DNA from: Verrucomicrobiota bacterium
GTDB lineage: Bacteria; Verrucomicrobiota; Verrucomicrobiia; Limisphaerales; UBA9464
Length of the DNA stretch: 49,161 nt
NCBI GenBank assembly: GCA_947471985.1
Contig: CANIZL010000047.1
Span: 1-49,161 of the forward strand
Direction of reading: 5' to 3'
A program made the position numbers and the translations under genes. The notes under the pieces are model-generated. The model did no database searches. It had not been told where the DNA came from and saw nothing but the letters and a program-made list of their open reading frames with translations. This document shows, in pieces, positions 37,136 through 45,969 of this stretch (within the stretch, counting starts at the first letter, position 1; the number at the start of each line of letters is the position of its first letter).

Positions 37136-37597
37136 ATGAAGAATCTCATCAAACTGACGGCCCTTATGGTGGCTGGTCTTACGTGTGGTCTGGTTACGCT
37201 GGCGGGTCCGGGTCCCGAAGGCGAGAAGCCCGAAGGTGCGGGAAAGGGTGGTCCGGGCGGTGGAAAATTCGAGGTGCCCGCGGTCGGTCATTTGCCCAAG
37301 AATGTCGAGATCCCCGCCACGCTGAAGAAGGCGCTGGAAGAGTACAATGCGCTCCGCCTCAAGCAGAATGAACTCCAGAAGGCGCTGGCCACGACTATGG
37401 GAACGGCCACGGCCGAGGAAAAGACCAAGATCAAGGAACAGCTCAAGTCCAACCGGGATAAGTTCCTGGAAGACACCAAGCAGCTCCGCGCGGACATTCG
37501 CGAACAGATCAAGGCGCTGCGCGCCGCGCTCAAGGACACCCCGCCCGTTGATGGTGGCGACAAGGGTGGCAAGGGCCATGGTCGCAAGGACGGCTGA
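37136..37597 (+). CDS. small secreted helical protein under sigma-54
   Basis: A 153-residue protein with a signal peptide (LIKLTALMVAGLTCGLVTLAG), a glycine/proline-rich linker, and a charged helical core of about 75 residues (ATLKKALEEYNALRLKQNEL, KIKEQLKSNRDKFLEDTKQL, ADIREQIKALRAAL) that should form a coiled coil. The tail is basic and glycine-rich (GGDKGGKGHGRKDG). No domain is recognised; the architecture loosely recalls periplasmic Spy/CpxP-like helical proteins, without their motifs. The codons are well chosen (many AAG, CTG, GGT), hinting at strong expression. It has its own sigma-54 promoter (37063-37078) and its own intrinsic terminator (37661-37700), so it is probably a single-gene unit. 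Cellular role unknown. Confidence 0.85.
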   Translation: MKNLIKLTALMVAGLTCGLVTLAGPGPEGEKPEGAGKGGPGGGKFEVPAVGHLPKNVEIPATLKKALEEYNALRLKQNELQKALATTMGTATAEEKTKIKEQLKSNRDKFLEDTKQLRADIREQIKALRAALKDTPPVDGGDKGGKGHGRKDG

Positions 37598-37660
37598 TCG
37601 GCGAGCGTTATCCGGCCGTCCCGCTCCACTGCATGGGCCTTCGTGACGGACTTTTTCCGC

Positions 37661-37700
37661 GGGCCGGTGGTTGTTTTCCGACAATCACCGGCCCTTTTTT
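37661..37700 (+). terminator. intrinsic terminator
   Basis: GGGCCGGTG (37661-37669) pairs perfectly with CACCGGCCC (37686-37694), extended by GTTGT/ACAAT with one wobble, and is followed by six T (37695-37700). It lies 63 bp behind the small secreted-protein gene and before the barrel gene. Frames that start at 37633 and read through it are therefore unlikely to begin there. Confidence 0.88.
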
Positions 37701-37728
37701 CGTGCCGGGCTTGGCGGGTCGGTGGCGC

Positions 37729-38931
37729 GTGAAGCTCCGCGCGTGGTTCGCGTTGCGGCTCTTTGCCGGACTCCTGATTGCCGGATCGGGCGTTCACAGC
37801 CATGCGGGTGGACATCCCCCGACCGCACCGCTGCCCGGGAATCCCACGGAATCGAGCGGCCTCTGGCAGCCGTTTCTCACCGTGCGCGCCGGCACCGGGT
37901 ATCGCAGTAATCCGCTGTTGGGGAACGCCGCCTTGGGCACCGCCTTTGGTTCCGCGGGAGCCGATCTTTTTCTCCTTCGGTTGCCCACCGATAACACCAC
38001 CTTCACCGCATTTTTCAACGCGGAGGATATCCGGTACTTCACCACGCTGCGACCGGCCACCAACGAGCCGGGCGCGTCCCAGGAGCGGACGTTTCTCACG
38101 GCCGTGCGGGTCGGCCACAGCTTCGGCCAAGCCACCAACTGGACCCTGAAGTTCGAGGGACGACATCTCTACAATGATCAATACCTCAACACGAGTTCCT
38201 TTGATTCCCTCTCCACCAACCTCAGCAGCCTGCGGGCGGTCACGCATATTGGCACGATCATCCCTTCCGTCGCGTGGCAGGTCGCCGAGCCGTGGCGCTT
38301 GGAACTGGGTGTTATCGGCACCCGCCAGATTTATCTAAACGCGGACGCCAACACCGGTCTGTCCAGCACCTGGGAAACCGGACCGCGCCTGACCAGCGCC
38401 TTTCAGACCCGTCGACTGGGTTCCCTGGAGCTGGAATTCACGGGGATCCACCGGGAATTTGACGACCGCGTGCAAAGTTCCGCGCTCGGACTCCCTCTCG
38501 CCGACACCCGCCTTCGTCAGGATGACCTCCGCGCCGAACTCACCTGGCGACGCAACTGGGGCGCGGCGCGCGCCTGGCAGACGACGTGGCGAACCTTCTA
38601 CGTGTGGCGACGCGAGAACGGCGAGGGCTATACGGACTATGATCGACTCGGGCTCGTTGGCACGGTGGGCTATCAAGCCACCCATTGGTCGGCGCGGGTG
38701 ACGGGGCGCTGGTCCACCTACGATTATCCCCGGTCGTTTGTGGTTTATAGCGGCGTCCTGGCCGTGCCTCGGGAACGTGAAACAGTGCAAGCGGAGGCGC
38801 GGCTTGAATACAAACTGAGTTCGAAGGTGCGAATGTATTTGGAATATCAGTGGGACCGCGAGCAGGCCAATCGGCTCAGCGACAACTACGCGGCGCATGT
38901 CGGCACGCTGGGGATGGAATATGATTTTTGA
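37729..38931 (+). CDS. outer-membrane beta-barrel-like protein
   Basis: A 400-residue protein with a signal peptide (LRAWFALRLFAGLLIAG, then GVHSHAGG) and a body of alternating-residue strands typical of outer membrane barrels, for example FLTVRAGTGYRSNPLL, NWTLKFEGRHLYNDQYL, PWRLELGVIGTRQIYL, LGSLELEFTGIHREFDD and KVRMYLEYQWDREQANRL. The last residue is Phe (GTLGMEYDF), the usual barrel-assembly signal. I choose the GTG at 37729 because the earlier ATG at 37633 would translate the terminator; this start puts the signal peptide at the N-terminus. No specific porin or receptor family is recognised. It is followed by a histidine kinase gene on the same strand after 69 bp. Confidence 0.8.
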   Translation: MKLRAWFALRLFAGLLIAGSGVHSHAGGHPPTAPLPGNPTESSGLWQPFLTVRAGTGYRSNPLLGNAALGTAFGSAGADLFLLRLPTDNTTFTAFFNAEDIRYFTTLRPATNEPGASQERTFLTAVRVGHSFGQATNWTLKFEGRHLYNDQYLNTSSFDSLSTNLSSLRAVTHIGTIIPSVAWQVAEPWRLELGVIGTRQIYLNADANTGLSSTWETGPRLTSAFQTRRLGSLELEFTGIHREFDDRVQSSALGLPLADTRLRQDDLRAELTWRRNWGAARAWQTTWRTFYVWRRENGEGYTDYDRLGLVGTVGYQATHWSARVTGRWSTYDYPRSFVVYSGVLAVPRERETVQAEARLEYKLSSKVRMYLEYQWDREQANRLSDNYAAHVGTLGMEYDF

Positions 38932-39000
38932 GTGGTCGGACCGGAGATTCAATGAAGCTGGCAGCGGCAGCGGGTGGGCGACACTGTGGCACCTCGTTGG

Positions 39001-40437
39001 ATGAACGCCGCCACTCCTGCCTCCCCGCCGACACAGCCCCCCCGCCCGCCCGGCGGGTTTCCGTGGCTGGTGGCCGGCAGTTTGTTGATTGCTTTGGGCC
39101 TCCTGGCCAGCGCCATCGTCCTGACGCAGACCCAACTCCGCGCGGAACTGCGCAATCAATTGGCCAATCGCGACGCTCAGGGGCTCGCGGCGATCGTGCG
39201 CAAACAATTGGCGACGCCCTCCGATACCGGGGATCAGGATCCGCTGCCGGCTCTCTTGGAAGCCCTGATTCTGCCCGAACTTCCCGGGATCTGGAGTGTC
39301 GAACTCTACGACGAAACGGGCCGGCTTTCGGTGTCGCTGCTTCGGGATCCCCGGGCGCATCCCCCCACCCCGATGCAATTTGCCACCGTGGCCCGGGCCT
39401 TGAACGAACGGGATTCTGTAGAGAATCCCACCGTCCTGCCGCTGGCGGCGGAATTCAGTGAGCAAGGTGGCCCACAATTAAACGTGCTGCTGCCCGTGGA
39501 AACAACGCCGTCGATCACCGGCCAAGCGCACCGCCCACCCACGCTGGCGGCGATCACGTTGGATGGTTCCGGGCTGGCCGGTGAATTCGTACGCCTCGAC
39601 CGGACGTTAAGCCGTCGCAGTTGGCTGGTGTTCGGATTGCTCGGAACCGTCATGTCGGTGGCCCTCGGATTGGCTTTCCAGCGACTCATGCGGACGGATC
39701 GATTGCTCCGACAACGGACTGCCCACCTGGAGGTGGCGAATCGCGAACTCACGCTCAGTGCCAAGACCAGTGCCGTGGGGGCCGTGACCGCGCACCTCGT
39801 CCACGGCCTGAAGAATCCGCTCGCCGGATTGCAGCAATTTGTCACTCGCCTGGATCCGGGTGGTACCGCGCCGGAACAGGCCGATGCCGCCGACGCCGCG
39901 GCCACCGCCCGCCGGATGAAAGCGATGATCGACGACGTCGTGCGGGTGCTCCGCGACGAACAGGGTGTGACCGCCTTTGAGCTGACCGTGGCGGAATTGC
40001 TGGCCCACGTGCGGCAACGCTCCGCGGGTGTGGCCAGGGATTTGGGCGTGCAGTTGGACTGTTCCACTGACCTGCCCCTTCCCCTATCCAACCGCACCGC
40101 CAATCTGACGGCTTTGATTCTGGAAAACCTCGTGACCAATGCGCTGCAAGTTCTGACCGCGGGCGGCACGGTTTCGGTCACGGCCCGCGCGGTGGACGGG
40201 GCGGTCCTCCTTCAAGTCCACGACACTGGACCGGGTTTGCCCACAGGGATTCGCGAGCATCTGTTTCAACCCGGGTTCAGCACCAAGATTGGCGGCACGG
40301 GACTGGGACTGGCTCTGAGTCAACAACTGGCTCGCTCCCTGGAGGGAGAACTAACGCTCAGCGGCTCCGATTCCCACGGTACCACGTTTACCCTGCGGCT
40401 GCCCACGGGGCGATCGCCTCGGACCAATTCCGTTTGA
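39001..40437 (+). CDS. orphan sensor histidine kinase, NtrB-like H-box
   Basis: A 478-residue membrane kinase. Membrane helices at about 20-42 (WLVAGSLLIALGLLASAIVL) and about 205-225 (SWLVFGLLGTVMSVALGLAF) enclose a periplasmic sensor of about 165 residues with no recognised domain. The H-box is AHLVHGLKNPLAG with the phospho-accepting His near 268, close to the NtrB form. The ATPase domain shows LILENLVTNALQ, VHDTGPGLP, EHLFQPGFSTK and GGTGLGLALSQQLA, followed by LRLP. No response regulator lies beside it, although kinases with this H-box often pair with sigma-54 activators. A GTG at 38974 would add nine residues; I prefer the ATG. The neighbouring sigma-54 unit and barrel protein are context only. 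Confidence 0.9.
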   Translation: MNAATPASPPTQPPRPPGGFPWLVAGSLLIALGLLASAIVLTQTQLRAELRNQLANRDAQGLAAIVRKQLATPSDTGDQDPLPALLEALILPELPGIWSVELYDETGRLSVSLLRDPRAHPPTPMQFATVARALNERDSVENPTVLPLAAEFSEQGGPQLNVLLPVETTPSITGQAHRPPTLAAITLDGSGLAGEFVRLDRTLSRRSWLVFGLLGTVMSVALGLAFQRLMRTDRLLRQRTAHLEVANRELTLSAKTSAVGAVTAHLVHGLKNPLAGLQQFVTRLDPGGTAPEQADAADAAATARRMKAMIDDVVRVLRDEQGVTAFELTVAELLAHVRQRSAGVARDLGVQLDCSTDLPLPLSNRTANLTALILENLVTNALQVLTAGGTVSVTARAVDGAVLLQVHDTGPGLPTGIREHLFQPGFSTKIGGTGLGLALSQQLARSLEGELTLSGSDSHGTTFTLRLPTGRSPRTNSV

Positions 40438-40588
40438 GGTGTTGCGTTGGGGGGATTCCGGCGCTCACCAATGCCGCTTGGGGGCGGTCTTATTTCGCCA
40501 ATTTACCGCACGAGGTTTGACACTGGTTCCCGGGCGGGACAGCCTGAGCGGGTAAGCCAGATTCTTATGGGCCTGGCGCAATTTTTGT

Positions 40589-43500
40589 ATGAGCATGGAG
40601 AACATAATTCCCCCCGCATTTCGCTCCGGCCGTCGGTGGACCGGCTTGGCCCTGGTGGTCGGCCTCGGGGTCGGCGGCCCGGTCGCTGCCCAGGTGCCCA
40701 CGTTTGGCGGCAACGCGCAGCACACGTCGTTGTACTCCGTGCCGGCCCAGCACTTGTCGCGCATCCGCTGGACGGCGGACATCGACTTGAACAATTCGGG
40801 CCAGTTCGCCCACTACGGCGCGCCGCTGATCACCGCTGCCAATACCGTGATCACCCCCGTGAAGACCGCGGGCAACGGCTTCCAAATCCTGGCCCTGCAA
40901 GGCAGCGACGGCGCCGTTAAATATACCCTCAATACCGACTACATCCTCCCGTCCGCCGGATGGATTCCTGTGTATCAGCCCGTTCTGACCACGGGGCCAG
41001 CCGGTCCCCGACTCTACTACCCGGGTCCCGGCGGAATGCTTTGGCACATCGACAACGCTGATTCCGTGACGCCCGGGGCGCCGGTGGGCGAGGTCTTCTA
41101 CACGAGCCGAGCGACCTATGAGGCTGGAGCCGCCGGATATAACAGTACGGTTTTTATCAATACCCCGATCACGGCCGGCACCGATGGCACCGTCTATTTT
41201 GGGTTCCGGGTACAGGGCACGGCGCCCGCACCCTTGAGTACCACACAGAGCGGGTTTGCCCGCGTGGATGCGGCGGGCACTGCCAGCTATGTGCTCGCCA
41301 GCACCGCCGCCAATGATGTCACCATCGGCCGGGATTCGCACAATTCCGCGCCTGCCCTGAGCGCCGATGGCACCACGCTGTATGTGGTGGTCAAACCGCC
41401 CGCCAGCGACTACGGCGGCTATCTGCTCGGTCTCGACACCGCCACGTTGGCGACCAAATACCGGGTCTTCCTGCGCGATCCTCGAAACAACAATCCTGCG
41501 GGCATTCTCGATCTCAGCACGGCGTCTCCGATGGTGGCTCCGGATGGCGACGTGTACCTCGGGGTCTTTGGCAATCCGGGCAATGGATCGCGGGGCTTCC
41601 TGTTGCGCTTCACCGGCGACCTCGCCGTGCAGAAGACCCCGGGCGGCTTTGGTTGGGACTATACGCCGGCCATCGTGCCGGCCGGCATGGTGCCCTCCTA
41701 TACCGGCAGCTCCAGCTACTTGCTCTTCGCAAAATATAACAATTACGCCTATCAGGACGGCGACGGGGTGAACCGCATCGCCATCCTGGATCCCAATGCG
41801 ACCCAGACGGATCCCCATAGTTCGGCCCCGGGCCTGGTGGAGATGCGCGAAGTGTTGACGGTCATCGGACCGACCCGCGACGACGAGCAACCCGCCATTC
41901 CCCTGGCCGTGCGCGAATGGTGCATCAATGCGCCCGCCATCGATTCCGCGCATCAAAGCGTCCTGGTGCCTTCCGAGGACGGGCATATCTATCGCTGGAA
42001 TCTTGCTGAAAATTCCCTGACCGAGACGCTGGTCCTTTCGAACGGGGTGGGACAACCGTACGTGCCCACCGTGATTGGGCCGGATGGCACGATTTATACC
42101 CTCAACGGCGGGACCCTTTTCGCTCTGGGCGACGATGCGGAGGTCAATCTGTCGCTGACGTCTTCGCTGCCGGACCAGCGCCAGGTGGTGGTGGGAACGC
42201 CCATTACGTTCACCGCCACGGTCACCGGTTCTCCGCCGGGTACGCCCACCGGGACCGTCACCTTTCTCAGCATCACCCGGGACGGTCTGAATCCGGTGAG
42301 CAGTGTCCTGGCGGCGGATGTTCCGTTGGATGCCAACGGCCGGGCCACCGTCACTACGGCCGCGTTACCCGCCGGGGGCAATTTCCTGGGGAGCCATTTC
42401 ATTGCCGCCACTTATAGCGGTGACGGCACGTACCCCGGCGCCAGCGCTCAGCGGGTGCAAAAGATCCACGCTCAGGCGACCACCACGGGGCTGTCCACCG
42501 CGGCTCCGGCCAGCTTTGGTCAACCGGTGGCGCTAACGGCAACGGTCACGGCGGCGACGGGGGTACCCACCGGCATGGTGACGTTTTACGAAGGCACAAC
42601 GATCTTGGGCCAACGCCCGCTCAATGGGTCCGGCGCCTGCTCTTTGACCCTCACGGGACTGAGCGCTGGAAGCCATAGCCTCTCGGCGATCTATGCGTCG
42701 GACACCCATAATGCGGCCAGCACGGGCAGCCTCATCCTGCCGGTTGCCGAAGGAACATCGACCACCCTGGCGGTGACTCCCAACCCGGCCGGCTTTGGTA
42801 CACCGGTCAGCGTGACCGCCACGGTTCTCGCTGCGGATATTGCCGCGGGAATTCCCACCGGGACGGTTACGTTTCAGGAAGGCGCCAGCACCTTGGGCAC
42901 CGTTGCCGTCGACGGCACGGGCGTGGCGGTTTTGAGTCTGACGAGCCTGCCGACCGGCGCCCACCCCCTTACCGCGACCTTCACTGGGTCCAGTGGCTGG
43001 GGTAACAGCAGCGGATCGGCTCCCACGCTGAACATCACCGATGGCACCACGACCACCTTGGCTGCGTCCCCGAATCCTGCGGTGTTTGGTCAATCGGTGA
43101 CGTTCACCGCCACCGTTGCTCCCGCGCACGCGGGCGCCGGGATCCCAGCTGGAAGCGTGGCCTTCACGGAAGGCGTCACCACGCTGGGAATTGTTGCCGT
43201 GGATATCACCGGCAAGGCCGTCTTGAATCTTACGAGCCTGACCATCGGTTCGCATGCGCTCACCGCCACGTTCACTGGGGCGAACGGTTGGGGTAATAGC
43301 AGCGGGTCGGCGGTTACCCAGAACATCACCGATGGCACCACGATCACCCTGGCTGCGTCCCCGAATCCTGCGGTGTTTGGTCAATCGGTGACGTTCACCG
43401 CCACCGTTGCTCCCGCGCACGCAGGGGCGGGAGTGCCCACCGGGAGCGTTGTCTTCAAGGAAGGCGTCACCACGCTGGGAACTGTTGCCGTGGATGTCAC

Positions 43501-44503
43501 GGGCAAGGCGACTTTGAACCGCACCAATCTGCCTGCGGGTGCGCACAACATCACCGCCAATTTCACCGGGGCGAACGGTTGGGGTAATAGCAGCGGGTCG
43601 GCGGTTACCCAGAACATCACCGATGGCACCACGACCACCGTGGCCGCGGCCCCCAATCCATCGGCTTTCGGTCAATCGGTGGCGATCACGGCCACGATTA
43701 CTGCCGCACACGCGGGAGCGGGGGTTCCCGCCGGGAGCGTTGCCTTTAAGGAAGGCGCCACCACACTCGGAACCGTTACTGTCGATAGTGCTGGCAAGGC
43801 GATCCTGAATTTGGGCAACCTGATCACGGGCCCGCATGCGCTTACCGCCACGTTCACCGGCGCGAATGGCTGGGGCAACAGCAGTGGGTCGGCCCCCGCT
43901 ATCAATATCACGGACGGTACGACAACCGGACTGGCGGCGTCACCGAATCCCTCCGCCTTCGGGCAATCGGTGACCTTCACTGCGATTGTGGCGGCCGCCC
44001 ACGCGGCGGCGGGGACGCCAACGGGTAGCGTCACTTTCCGACGGGGAACCACCGTCCTGGGCTCCAGCCCACTCAATGCCTCCCGGCAGGCCGCCCTCAC
44101 TCTTTCCACCCTGCCCGCGGGAGCCAACACCATCACGGCGAGCTTTGTCGGCACGGGCGGCTGGGGTAACAGCACGGCAACCCTCAGCCAGACTGTCCGG
44201 CCGGATACCACGCCTCCCAGCGTGCCCGGTAACGTCACAGCGACGACGGGACCGGCACGAAGAGCGATCACACTGGGGTGGACGGCCTCCACCGACGTCT
44301 CCGGCATCGCCCAATACCAAGTGTATCGGAGCACGACTCAGGCGGGCGTTTATTCCCTGATCGGTTCGGTCAACGCCCCGACCACCACGTACGTCGATAC
44401 CCTGGCGAGCTCCGGACAGGTCCGGTGGTATTACGTCGTGGCGGTGGATACCGTGGGGAATCGTTCGGCCGCCTCCGCCAAAGTGCAGGGTCGATCCCGC
44501 TAG
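40589..44503 (+). CDS. exported beta-propeller protein with tandem Ig repeats
   Basis: A 1304-residue protein with a signal peptide (WTGLALVVGLGVGGPVAAQ). Residues of about 35-515 resemble a PQQ-type beta-propeller: repeated segments such as GNAQHTSLYSVPAQHLSRI, PLITAANTVITPV, SPMVAPDGDVYLGVFGN, SVLVPSEDGHIYRWN and PTVIGPDGTIYTLNGGTLFAL. From about 519 to 1206 there are seven bacterial Ig-like (Big_3_5) domains; the last five are near-identical 97-residue units. A fibronectin type III domain closes the protein (IALGWTASTD-like, near 1215-1300, reading TLGWTASTDVSGIAQYQVYR). No sortase, PEP-CTERM or type 9 signal is visible. An adhesin or structural surface role is likely but not shown. Its TAG stop overlaps the GTG of the next gene by one base. 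Confidence 0.9.
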   Translation: MSMENIIPPAFRSGRRWTGLALVVGLGVGGPVAAQVPTFGGNAQHTSLYSVPAQHLSRIRWTADIDLNNSGQFAHYGAPLITAANTVITPVKTAGNGFQILALQGSDGAVKYTLNTDYILPSAGWIPVYQPVLTTGPAGPRLYYPGPGGMLWHIDNADSVTPGAPVGEVFYTSRATYEAGAAGYNSTVFINTPITAGTDGTVYFGFRVQGTAPAPLSTTQSGFARVDAAGTASYVLASTAANDVTIGRDSHNSAPALSADGTTLYVVVKPPASDYGGYLLGLDTATLATKYRVFLRDPRNNNPAGILDLSTASPMVAPDGDVYLGVFGNPGNGSRGFLLRFTGDLAVQKTPGGFGWDYTPAIVPAGMVPSYTGSSSYLLFAKYNNYAYQDGDGVNRIAILDPNATQTDPHSSAPGLVEMREVLTVIGPTRDDEQPAIPLAVREWCINAPAIDSAHQSVLVPSEDGHIYRWNLAENSLTETLVLSNGVGQPYVPTVIGPDGTIYTLNGGTLFALGDDAEVNLSLTSSLPDQRQVVVGTPITFTATVTGSPPGTPTGTVTFLSITRDGLNPVSSVLAADVPLDANGRATVTTAALPAGGNFLGSHFIAATYSGDGTYPGASAQRVQKIHAQATTTGLSTAAPASFGQPVALTATVTAATGVPTGMVTFYEGTTILGQRPLNGSGACSLTLTGLSAGSHSLSAIYASDTHNAASTGSLILPVAEGTSTTLAVTPNPAGFGTPVSVTATVLAADIAAGIPTGTVTFQEGASTLGTVAVDGTGVAVLSLTSLPTGAHPLTATFTGSSGWGNSSGSAPTLNITDGTTTTLAASPNPAVFGQSVTFTATVAPAHAGAGIPAGSVAFTEGVTTLGIVAVDITGKAVLNLTSLTIGSHALTATFTGANGWGNSSGSAVTQNITDGTTITLAASPNPAVFGQSVTFTATVAPAHAGAGVPTGSVVFKEGVTTLGTVAVDVTGKATLNRTNLPAGAHNITANFTGANGWGNSSGSAVTQNITDGTTTTVAAAPNPSAFGQSVAITATITAAHAGAGVPAGSVAFKEGATTLGTVTVDSAGKAILNLGNLITGPHALTATFTGANGWGNSSGSAPAINITDGTTTGLAASPNPSAFGQSVTFTAIVAAAHAAAGTPTGSVTFRRGTTVLGSSPLNASRQAALTLSTLPAGANTITASFVGTGGWGNSTATLSQTVRPDTTPPSVPGNVTATTGPARRAITLGWTASTDVSGIAQYQVYRSTTQAGVYSLIGSVNAPTTTYVDTLASSGQVRWYYVVAVDTVGNRSAASAKVQGRSR
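42752..44206 (+). repeat. five 291-bp in-frame Ig repeats
   Basis: Units start at 42752, 43043, 43334, 43625 and 43916, each exactly 291 bases with no insertion or deletion. Units 2 and 3 share long identical runs (for example the stretch encoding ASPNPAVFGQSVTFTATVAP). Each ends with a GNSSGSA...NITD linker except the last. The exact length and DNA identity point to recent expansion or gene conversion. Confidence 0.92.
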
Positions 44504-45852
44504 TGCACTCTCGAAAGCGCGCTCCGGGTCCGCTGGCTTCGCTGGTCCACGCATTGTGGATCCGGATTTCATTGACGCGTTGGGCGTGGGTGGTGGTGCT
44601 GAGCTTCCTCCCTTCGCCCGGGCTGACCGCTGTTCCGGTGGGCGAAACCATTCTGGGGCCGGCGGAGGAGAGCGTCCTGCGCTACGAAGATTCCGCCGAT
44701 CTCAATGACCCCGTCGCCCGTCTTCAGAGGCGTCTGCAAAAAGGCCAGGCTCGGTTGAGTTATACCAACGGGCACGGGTATCTGCCGTCGCTGCTCCAGC
44801 AGTTGGGCATTTCGGTGACCTCTCAGACGCTGGTCTTCTCGAAGACCAGTTCCCAGGCCGCCCACACCAGTCCGCGGACCCCCCGCGCCCTCTATTTCAA
44901 CGATCAATCCTATGTCGGCTGGGTGCCCGGGGGCGAGACCATCGATGTCGTTGGGGTGGATTCCCGAAAGGGCCCGATTTTTTACACGCTGGAGCAGCGG
45001 CCCGAAGCGTCGCCGCACTTCGTACGCCGCAATGAGTGCCTTTCGCAATGCCACTTGGGTCCCAAGACCCAGAACGTTCCGGGACTTTTTGTGCGCTCGA
45101 TCCTCACTACCGCGGAGGGACGGCCGCGCGATGAGGTGCGGGATTTTGTTTCCGGCCATGGCAGTCCCCTGGAGCGACGTTGGGCGGGTTGGTTTGTGAC
45201 CGGCACCCACTCGGGGGACCAACATCTGGGCAATGCCTGGCTGCCCGCCGGTCGCCCGGCCTCGGCGGTGGATCTCCGTCCCGGGTCGAATGTCACCGAT
45301 CTGCGCCCGTTGACCGAAACCCCGCTTTATCTGTCGCCGCACAGCGACACCGTGGCCTTGATGGTCTTGGATCACTCGGTGCGCCTGCAGAATCTGCTCA
45401 CCCAGGCCACGTATGAGACCCGTCTGGCGCAGGAACTGCCCGGCGGCAGTCCCGGCGATGCCCCAACGCGCATTGCCCGCGCCGGTGACGCCTTGCTGAC
45501 CTACCTGCTCTTCCGGGACGAGGCTCCGCTGCATGGCGCCGTCACGGGCACCTCGGATTTTGCTCGGGATTTTGCGCTTCGGGGCCCCCGGGATCACCAG
45601 GGGCGTTCCCTGCGCGAATTCGATCTGCAACGTCGTCTGTTTCGGTATCCCTGCAGTTACCTGATTTACTCGCCGGCCTTCGACGCCCTGCCCGGTGCGA
45701 TGAAATCGTACCTCTATCCGAAACTCCGACGGATTCTGCGAGGCCAGGAATCGAGCGGACTCTTCGGCTCCCTGACGGCGGCTGATCGAACGGCGGTCGA
45801 GGAGATTCTGCGAGCGACGAAACCGGAATTCCGCGACTGGCCCGCCGAGTAG
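44503..45852 (+). CDS. exported protein with a CX3CH haem-like motif
   Basis: A 449-residue protein with a hydrophobic leader (WAWVVVLSFLPSPGLTAVP). The centre carries RRNECLSQCHLGPKTQNVPGL: two cysteines and a histidine in CX3CH spacing, like c-type haem sites but with one extra residue. The surrounding pattern (haem-like motif, then a VPGLFVRSI block, then GRPRDEVRDFVSGHGSPLERR and GWFVTGTHSG) resembles an uncharacterised cytochrome-like family I have seen in related bacteria. The start is the GTG at 44503, which overlaps the preceding TAG by one base (TAGTG); further upstream codons would overlap the propeller gene. The tight junction suggests translational coupling with that gene. Function unknown; a redox role is inferred only from the motif. 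Confidence 0.75.
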   Translation: MHSRKRAPGPLASLVHALWIRISLTRWAWVVVLSFLPSPGLTAVPVGETILGPAEESVLRYEDSADLNDPVARLQRRLQKGQARLSYTNGHGYLPSLLQQLGISVTSQTLVFSKTSSQAAHTSPRTPRALYFNDQSYVGWVPGGETIDVVGVDSRKGPIFYTLEQRPEASPHFVRRNECLSQCHLGPKTQNVPGLFVRSILTTAEGRPRDEVRDFVSGHGSPLERRWAGWFVTGTHSGDQHLGNAWLPAGRPASAVDLRPGSNVTDLRPLTETPLYLSPHSDTVALMVLDHSVRLQNLLTQATYETRLAQELPGGSPGDAPTRIARAGDALLTYLLFRDEAPLHGAVTGTSDFARDFALRGPRDHQGRSLREFDLQRRLFRYPCSYLIYSPAFDALPGAMKSYLYPKLRRILRGQESSGLFGSLTAADRTAVEEILRATKPEFRDWPAE

Positions 45853-45969
45853 GTCGAAGTCACGCGTTCGTCGACCCCGCAAGGTTCGGGCTGCCAACGC
45901 CGTCGTTCGGACGTTCCATTATTGCCGGACGGTTCCTGACCGTATTACCGTGCCCGCCACTATTGATTC

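Noticed and set aside
37633-37728. Upstream ATG extension of the barrel protein
   Set aside because: It would translate the strong terminator at 37661-37700 and push the signal peptide into the interior.
40574-40589. TGGCGCAATTTTTGTA, a possible second sigma-54 site
   Set aside because: The essential GC of the -12 element is GT, and the site ends at the start codon, leaving no room for a transcript start before it.
42533-43837. A 434-codon minus-strand frame with apparent internal protein repeats
   Set aside because: The repeats only mirror the 291-bp Ig repeats of the plus-strand gene.
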